Shown: positions 58,922 to 64,000 of the stretch, piece by piece | Layout of the letters: each line of letters opens with the position of its first letter | Position numbering within the stretch: position 1 is the stretch's first letter | DNA from: VRUE01 sp963701265 | Lineage (GTDB): Bacteria; Actinomycetota; Thermoleophilia; Solirubrobacterales; 70-9 | Direction: 5' to 3' | Length of the DNA stretch: 64,000 nt | NCBI GenBank assembly: GCA_963701265.1 | Contig: OY969581.1 | Coordinates: 2,232,001-2,296,000 of the forward strand | Notes under the pieces: generated by a model | What the model saw: the letters and a program-made list of their open reading frames with translations, nothing else | Databases searched by the model: none | What the model was told of the DNA's origin: nothing | Translations under genes and position numbers: made by a program

Positions 58922-60166
58922 TCAACGGATATGTTCGTAGATGCTGAACATCGGCAGGTACATCGCAATCACGATGAAGCCGACGATGCCGCCGACGAAG
59001 ACGATCATCACCGGCTCGATCAGCGCAGTCAGTGCCTTCACCTTGGCGTCGACCTCGGCCTCGTAGAAGTCGGCGACCTTACTCAGCATGTGCTCGAGCT
59101 GGCCGGTTTCCTCGCCGACGGCGATCATGTGGCCGACCATTGGCGGGAAGATCGCGTTGTCCTCGATCGGCCCCGCAATCGAGCCGCCGCTCTTGACCGA
59201 GTCGTAGACGTCGTCCATCGACTGCTCGACGACGACATTTCCGGCCGTCTCCCCGGTGAGGCGGATCGCCTGCAGCATCGGCACGCCCGAGGAGACGGCG
59301 CCGGAGAAGGTGCGCGACCAGCGCGCCAGCGCCACCTTCTGAATCACGTCGCCGATCTTGAACGGGATGCGCAGCTTGAAGCGGTCCCAGAGCTCGTGCC
59401 CGCGATCGGTCTTCTTCCATTTGAAGAAGGCGAAGAAAGCAAGTGCGATGCCCGGGATGATCAGGAACCAGTAGCCGGTGAGGATGTCCGAAGCGCTGAC
59501 GCAGAGCTGGGTCGGGGCCGGCAGGCCCGTCGCTTCCCCCGGATTTTCTTCCGCCAGTTCTTTGAAGATGTTGGCGAAGATGGGGATCACGAAGGCAACG
59601 ATCGCGACCAGCACCACGGTGGCGAAACCGAAGACGAGCGCCGGGTACATCAGCGCCGATTTGACCTGGCGACGCAGGGCGTCAGCCTTCTCCACTTGGT
59701 AGGCGATCCGGTCCATCGCCTCCTCGAGGCGACCGGATTGCTCACCGGAACGGACCATCGCGCGGAAGAGGCGGTCGAAGACCTTCGGGTGGCGTTCCAT
59801 CGCCTGCTCGAGCGTGCTGCCGGCCTCGATGTCCGCGCGTACACCTGCCACCGCCGCCTTGATCTGCTCGTCCTGTGTCTGCTCTTCGAGCGTGTGCAGG
59901 GTGCGCAACATCGGCATCCCGGAGGCGATCAGGGTGGCGAACTGGCGCGAGAAGATCGCCAGCTCGCGCATGTCGACGCCCTGCCAGCGCTTGAAGATGT
60001 CCTCGATGTTCAGCGGGTTGGACTTCTCCGTCACGTCGAGGACGATCAGGCCGCGCTGGCGCAGCTGCTCGGTAACCGTGGCCTTGGACTCGGCCTCGAG
60101 CTCACCCGCCGAGGTGGTCCCGGCCATGTCCATCGCACGGAAGGCAAATGTCGTTGCTCCGGCCAT
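58922..60166 (-). CDS. pilC: Type IV pilus platform protein PilC
   Basis: A 414-residue polytopic inner-membrane protein with two T2SSF domains: ELAIFSRQFATLIASGMPML...RMVRSGE-type segment (residues 65-190), and KVALARWSRTFSGAVSSGVP onward (280-400). Membrane helices lie near 175-200, 228-248 and 380-400. PilC couples the PilB/PilT motors to pilin polymerisation. It lies 6 bp after pilT in a minus-strand pilT2-X-pilB-pilT-pilC operon. Confidence 0.94.
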   Translation of the reverse strand: MAGATTFAFRAMDMAGTTSAGELEAESKATVTEQLRQRGLIVLDVTEKSNPLNIEDIFKRWQGVDMRELAIFSRQFATLIASGMPMLRTLHTLEEQTQDEQIKAAVAGVRADIEAGSTLEQAMERHPKVFDRLFRAMVRSGEQSGRLEEAMDRIAYQVEKADALRRQVKSALMYPALVFGFATVVLVAIVAFVIPIFANIFKELAEENPGEATGLPAPTQLCVSASDILTGYWFLIIPGIALAFFAFFKWKKTDRGHELWDRFKLRIPFKIGDVIQKVALARWSRTFSGAVSSGVPMLQAIRLTGETAGNVVVEQSMDDVYDSVKSGGSIAGPIEDNAIFPPMVGHMIAVGEETGQLEHMLSKVADFYEAEVDAKVKALTALIEPVMIVFVGGIVGFIVIAMYLPMFSIYEHIR

Positions 60167-60172
60167 CGTCCG

Positions 60173-61354
60173 CTAGGCCCCCGGGGTGTAGACGGGCGGT
60201 GGTGGGGCCACGGCTTGGGCGACCGCGGCGGCTTCCTCGGCGGCACGCCCGCCCAGCCCGGCGACCGGTGCTACGGCGGCTTCGCCGCCGAGCAGCCGCT
60301 TGAGCTCCTCCGGCACCGAGGCGCGCTGTTCGGCCAGCGAGCGGGTGATCCGCCCGCCGCGAACGAGGCGGGCCAGATCGGCGTCCATCGTCTGCATTCC
60401 GACCGCACCCGAGGTCTGCAGAGCAGCGTAGATCTGATGCGTCTTGCCCTCGCGGATCAGGTTGCGGATCGCCGGCGTCGGTACCAGCACCTCGGTGGCG
60501 ACGACCCGGCCGCGGCCGTCGGAGGTCGGCAGCAGCTGCTGGGTGACGATCCCCTGCAGGGCAATCGAGAGCTGCGTGCGCACCTGGCCCTGCTGCTCGG
60601 GCGGGAAGACGTCGATGATCCGGTCGACCGTCTGCGCGGTGGACTGGGTGTGCAGGGTGGCAAAGACGAGGTGGCCGGTCTCGGCCGCCGTCAGCGCGGT
60701 GGAGATCGTCTCCAGGTCGCGCATCTCGCCGACGAGGATGACGTCGGGGTCCTCTCGCAGGGCGGCGCGCAGGCCGAGCGAGAAGTCCTCGGCGTCGGAG
60801 CCGACCTCGCGCTGGTTGACGATCGAGCGCTTGTGCGTGTGCAGGAACTCAATCGGGTCCTCGATCGTGAGGATGTGGTCCTGGCGCTCGGAGTTGATCA
60901 CGTCGATCATCGAGGCCAGCGTCGTGCTCTTGCCCGAGCCGGTCGGCCCGGTGACGAGTACGAAGCCGCGTGGTTTGGCTGCCAGCTCGCGCAGCACCTG
61001 CGGCACGCCGAGCGAGTCGAGCTCGGGAATGTCCTGCGGCACCAGGCGGAAGGCGGCGCTGACGGCGCCGCGCTGGAAGAAGCAGTTGACGCGGAAGCGC
61101 GCCACACCAGGGATCGCGTAGGCGAAGTCAAGCTGCTTGTGGTTCTCGAAGCGTTTGCGCTGGTCGTCGTTGAGGATCGAGTAGACGACCTCGCGGGTCT
61201 CCTGCGCGGTCAGGATCGGGAATCCCTCCATCGGCTGGATCTGGCCCTTGTCGCGCATCGCCGGCGGGAAGCCGGCGGTGATGTGGACGTCGGACGCGCG
61301 CGTCTCGACCATGCGGCGCAGCACCTCGGAGAAGTCGAAATCAGGCTGTGACAC
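60173..61354 (-). CDS. pilT: Type IV pilus retraction ATPase PilT
   Basis: A 393-residue hexameric ATPase for pilus retraction. Walker A is GPTGSGKS (136-143), Walker B ILVGEMRDLET, the Asp box ILTIEDPIEF and the His box VFATLHTQST; the AIRNLIREGKTHQI motif is specific to PilT. The C terminus extends in an Ala/Pro-rich tail. The GTG start at 61354 overlaps pilB by 14 nt. A second PilT-like gene is cut by the window edge. Confidence 0.94.
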   Translation of the reverse strand: MSQPDFDFSEVLRRMVETRASDVHITAGFPPAMRDKGQIQPMEGFPILTAQETREVVYSILNDDQRKRFENHKQLDFAYAIPGVARFRVNCFFQRGAVSAAFRLVPQDIPELDSLGVPQVLRELAAKPRGFVLVTGPTGSGKSTTLASMIDVINSERQDHILTIEDPIEFLHTHKRSIVNQREVGSDAEDFSLGLRAALREDPDVILVGEMRDLETISTALTAAETGHLVFATLHTQSTAQTVDRIIDVFPPEQQGQVRTQLSIALQGIVTQQLLPTSDGRGRVVATEVLVPTPAIRNLIREGKTHQIYAALQTSGAVGMQTMDADLARLVRGGRITRSLAEQRASVPEELKRLLGGEAAVAPVAGLGGRAAEEAAAVAQAVAPPPPVYTPGA

Positions 61355-63161
61355 GGAGTACCTCCTCGAGGCTCGTGACCCCGGCTCGAATCTTGACCAC
61401 GCCGTCCTCACGCAGGGTGAGCATGCCCTCCTCGCGGGCGACGGCGGCGATTTCCGTCTCCGGTGCGCGAGCGATCGTCATCTGCTTCAACCGCTCGCTG
61501 AGGCTCATCACCGAGTAGATGCCGACCCGGCCCTTGTAACCGCTGTTGTTGCAACGGCCGCAGCCGATTGGCTCGTAGGACTCGACGTCGGTGCCCACCT
61601 TGACCCCGGCATCGTGCAGCGCCTGGGCCGGGACGATCGCACGCCGCTTGCAGTTGGGGCAGAGCTTGCGGGCGAGGCGCTGGGCGACGACGCAGTCGAC
61701 GGCCGAGGCGGTGAGGAAGGTCTCGATCCCCATCTCACCCAGGCGGGCGATTGCGCCCGGGGCGTCGTTGGTGTGCAGGGTGGTCAGCATCATGTGGCCG
61801 GTCAGGGCGGCCTCGATCGAGATCCGCGCCGTCTCGGCGTCGCGAATCTCGCCGACCATGACGATGTCGGGATCGGCGCGCAGGATCGAGCGCAGCCCGC
61901 GAGCGAAGTCGAGCCCCGCCTTGCGGTTGACGTTCATCTGGTTGACGCCGGGGATCCGGAACTCGACCGGGTCCTCGATCGTGATGATCTTCTTCTCGAC
62001 CCCGTTGAGCTCGGCCAGGGCCGCGTATAGCGTCGTGCTCTTGCCCGAGCCGGTCGGCCCGGTGACCAGGACGGCGCCGTAGGCCTGCTGGAAGGCGTCC
62101 TCGAAGCGAGCGCGGGCCGAGCCGTCCATGCCAAGGTCGTCGAGCGTGCGCTGAGCGTTGCCCTCGTCGAGGATGCGGATCGTCGCCCCCTCACCGCGCG
62201 AGGTGGGCAGGGTCGTAACACGGAGGTCGATGCGTCGCTCCTCGACCGCGACGCTGACGCGGCCATCCTGCGGCACGCGCTTCTCGGCGATGTCGAGCTC
62301 GCTCATGATCTTCAGCCGCGAGATCACTGCGGTGATCATCCGCTTCGGCACATGAGCGGACTCCTTCAGCACGCCGTCGATGCGGAAGCGAATCCGCAGC
62401 TCGCCTTCTTCGGGCTCGAGGTGGATGTCGGAAGCCCCCTCCCCCACCGCCTGGGCGAGGATGCTGTAGACGAGCTTGACCACCGGCGCGTCCTCGGCAC
62501 CGGCCTGCATCGAGCTGACCTCGGCGAGGGCCTCTTCCTCCCCTTCGGCCTCTTCGACCTGGTGCTGGGTCTCGACGATCGCGTCGGCGGCGGCGCTCTG
62601 CAGGGTGCCCAGCCGCGCCAGCAGCGATTCGACGTCGTCTTCGGCGGCGACGGCGATGCGGCAGTCGAGGCCGGTGGCGATCTGGATGTCGTCTGCGGCG
62701 AGCACGTTTGCCGGGTCGGCGGCGGCGACGAGCAGCGTTTTGGAATCGACGTAGCCGACCGGCACGGCCTTGTAGCGGCGCGCCATCGTCACCGGAAAGA
62801 GCGCCGCCGCAGCAACATCGACCTGGTAGACGGCAAGGTCGAGGTGGTCGAGCCCGTAGCGCTCTGCGGTCGCCCGCGAAAGCTGGTCGGCGCTAATTGC
62901 ACCTTCGGTGATCAGCAAAGCCTCGGGTGGTACCGCGGCGGTCCGCGATGCCTCGACCGCCGCCTGCACGGTCTCGGCCGTGGCATAGCCCAGCTCAACC
63001 AGGACGTCGGTGATGAAGCCACGCGAGTGACCGCGGTGCAAGGGCGGCGTCAAGCCCGGCGTGCCGCTTGCCTCCGGGCCCGGCATCGCCGGCGCAGCGG
63101 AGCCACCCGAATCGGGGACCGGGCGCAGGTGACTCGCGTAAGGGGGTCTCTCGGCGCTCAT
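61341..63161 (-). CDS. pilB: Type IV pilus extension ATPase PilB
   Basis: A 606-residue ATPase that drives pilin assembly. Residues 45-190 form a GspE/MshEN-like N domain; the C-terminal motor has GPTGSGKS (368-375), ITIEDPVEF, MVGEIRDAET and the zinc pair set CPNC...CGRCNNSG. In MshEN domains that bind c-di-GMP the helix starts RLGxxL; here the aligned residues are Phe-Ile-Thr (residues 49-51) and Pro-Pro-Glu (78-80), so direct c-di-GMP binding is not supported. It overlaps pilT by 14 nt. Confidence 0.93.
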   Translation of the reverse strand: MSAERPPYASHLRPVPDSGGSAAPAMPGPEASGTPGLTPPLHRGHSRGFITDVLVELGYATAETVQAAVEASRTAAVPPEALLITEGAISADQLSRATAERYGLDHLDLAVYQVDVAAAALFPVTMARRYKAVPVGYVDSKTLLVAAADPANVLAADDIQIATGLDCRIAVAAEDDVESLLARLGTLQSAAADAIVETQHQVEEAEGEEEALAEVSSMQAGAEDAPVVKLVYSILAQAVGEGASDIHLEPEEGELRIRFRIDGVLKESAHVPKRMITAVISRLKIMSELDIAEKRVPQDGRVSVAVEERRIDLRVTTLPTSRGEGATIRILDEGNAQRTLDDLGMDGSARARFEDAFQQAYGAVLVTGPTGSGKSTTLYAALAELNGVEKKIITIEDPVEFRIPGVNQMNVNRKAGLDFARGLRSILRADPDIVMVGEIRDAETARISIEAALTGHMMLTTLHTNDAPGAIARLGEMGIETFLTASAVDCVVAQRLARKLCPNCKRRAIVPAQALHDAGVKVGTDVESYEPIGCGRCNNSGYKGRVGIYSVMSLSERLKQMTIARAPETEIAAVAREEGMLTLREDGVVKIRAGVTSLEEVLRVTA

Positions 63162-63170
63162 CCGCCCGCC

Positions 63171-63809
63171 TCAGTTCGGGTGGTAGGTGACTTCGCGGCC
63201 GTCGTAGGCAGCGTCGTGCACCGCCTGCAGGACGCCCTGCGAGGTCTGAAAGCCGTAGTCAACGCTGGCTTGCGGCGTGCCGCCGCTGAGTTGCTTTGGG
63301 CGCATCACGACAAGGGCAGGCACGCGGTTGATGTCGAGGCCGATGGTGATCGACGCGTAGCGGTAAATCTGCTGGGCAGGCACCGTGAAGAGGGCAACGT
63401 CGGCCGCGGAGGAGAGCTGCGACGAGGCCTGCTTGACCAAGCGGTCGTCGATGCCGCCGTCGTGCACGATCAGCAGGACCACTGTCTTGCCCGCGTCGTA
63501 AGCAGTCGCAACCGGGGCAGGGGGCGGCGGAGCAGGGATCGATGTCGGCGCAGCCGAGACGCCGCCGGTTTCACCCACTGTTTCGATTGCGCTTTCGACC
63601 GCGCCTTCGACGGCTTCGCCCGGGGTTGCGCCGGTGGCGGTGCCCACGGCGCTGGTGCCGGCAACCGCGACCGTCGCTTCGGTCGGCACGGCGGATTCTT
63701 CTTCTTCGCCTCCACCCGAGCTGCTGATGAAGATGAAGGCGCCGGCGACGACGAGCAAGAGGATCAACCCAACCTGGGCCATCGGGTTTTCGTTCAGCTT
63801 CTCCCTCAT
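63171..63809 (-). CDS. Membrane-anchored thioredoxin-fold-like protein of the pilus operon
   Basis: A 212-residue protein with one N-terminal helix (residues 11-29), an Ala/Thr/Glu-rich linker (30-100) and a C-terminal domain. TVVLLIVHDGGIDDRLVKQA, then DINRVPALVVMRPKQL and QGVLQAVHDAAY, has the strand-helix and cis-Pro pattern of a thioredoxin fold, but no Cys at all. It therefore cannot be a redox enzyme and may be a structural or binding module. The ATG overlaps the PilT2 stop. Confidence 0.65.
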   Translation of the reverse strand: MREKLNENPMAQVGLILLLVVAGAFIFISSSGGGEEEESAVPTEATVAVAGTSAVGTATGATPGEAVEGAVESAIETVGETGGVSAAPTSIPAPPPPAPVATAYDAGKTVVLLIVHDGGIDDRLVKQASSQLSSAADVALFTVPAQQIYRYASITIGLDINRVPALVVMRPKQLSGGTPQASVDYGFQTSQGVLQAVHDAAYDGREVTYHPN

Positions 63810-64000
63810 TGCGCCACCGGCTCCTCGCTGCCGAGCTGCTCGATGCCGCTTGCCCGCTGGCCTCCGGCCGCGAGCATCAGCTTGAAGTCGTGCGGGCTGG
63901 AGGCGTACTCGAGCGCGACCTCCTCGGTCACCTTGCCCTCCATCACGTAGCGCAGCAACGACTGGTCGAAGGTGCGCATGCCGTAGTACTCGCCTTCGCC
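63806..64000 (-). CDS. Second PilT-like ATPase, C-terminal end (cut by window edge)
   Basis: The last 64 residues of a PilT-family protein. YYGMRTFDQSLLRYVMEGKV, then EVALEYASSPHDFKLML, matches the C-terminal domain of PilT/PilU (TFDQ..L and NPHDLRL-type motifs). The ATPase core lies beyond 64000. Its stop overlaps the start of the next gene by 3 nt. With the complete pilT this makes two retraction ATPases, as PilT and PilU elsewhere. Confidence 0.85.
   Translation of the reverse strand, partial: GEGEYYGMRTFDQSLLRYVMEGKVTEEVALEYASSPHDFKLMLAAGGQRASGIEQLGSEEPVAQ

Noticed and set aside
58931..61351. 806-codon plus-strand ORF opposite pilC and pilT
   Set aside because: A shadow of two clear pilus genes; its sequence is an Asp/Arg/His/Val-rich antisense translation.

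Overview
The window is high-GC DNA that reads like the chromosome of an actinobacterium of the Thermoleophilia/Solirubrobacterales type. This is an inference from gene content: an rpmE-DUF1385-prfA block, HxlR/TetR/XRE regulators, ETF-linked acyl-CoA catabolism, a mycobacterial-like methyltransferase/GH57/GT4 operon, a Rv1264-like adenylate cyclase and a complete type IV pilus (T4P) system. Many genes overlap by 4-14 nt in long minus-strand operons. I saw no rRNA, tRNA, CRISPR array, insertion sequence or prophage, and no gene-free stretch over 300 bp.

Layout. 1-5.5 kb: the 5' part of prfA, a SnoaL-like gene, DUF1385, rpmE, a GGDEF diguanylate cyclase, and a TetR/hydrolase pair with a palindromic operator. 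5.7-9.8 kb: a surface-glycan operon (aminotransferase, an unusual epimerase-glycosyltransferase fusion, polysaccharide deacetylase). 9.8-26.7 kb: acyl-CoA metabolism, comprising ETF-quinone oxidoreductase, EtfA/B, a two-subunit B12 mutase with isobutyryl-CoA-mutase signature residues, thiolase, thioesterase, aldehyde dehydrogenase and acyl-CoA dehydrogenase. It is interrupted by a lower-GC orphan ATPase, a leucyl aminopeptidase and an XRE/nucleotidyltransferase pair. 26.7-33.7 kb: a two-component system behind DipZ and a Met/His-rich lipoprotein, then MeaB, an acyltransferase, VapBC and a small XRE protein. 33.7-40.7 kb: the GT4/GH57/methyltransferase polysaccharide operon, a second methyltransferase, adenylate cyclase and gamma-glutamyltransferase. 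40.7-45.4 kb: a ParA-FtsZ operon, both proteins with long acidic N-terminal tails, divergent from two ArsA/Get3-like ATPases. 45.5-47.5 kb: an unrecognised 545-residue protein and an HxlR regulator.

47.7-64 kb is a T4P island. Three pilin-like proteins and PilM/N/O plus a PilP-position protein lie on the plus strand. PilD, a secreted protein, PilA, a VapBC-like pair, PilC, PilT, PilB, a membrane-anchored protein and a second PilT (cut by the window end) lie on the minus strand.

The most striking regulatory element is a well-formed class I cyclic-di-GMP (GEMM-I) riboswitch in the pilA leader, 58009-58095. It is preceded by a sequence resembling a sigma-28/WhiG-type promoter. Together with the GGDEF cyclase at 2.5 kb, this suggests second-messenger control of the major pilin. 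Other points of interest are the ParA-FtsZ operon, the fusion glycosyltransferase, the mutase with isobutyryl-type residues, an ETF-QO lacking one expected cluster cysteine, and two genes whose natural start falls on a GTA codon.
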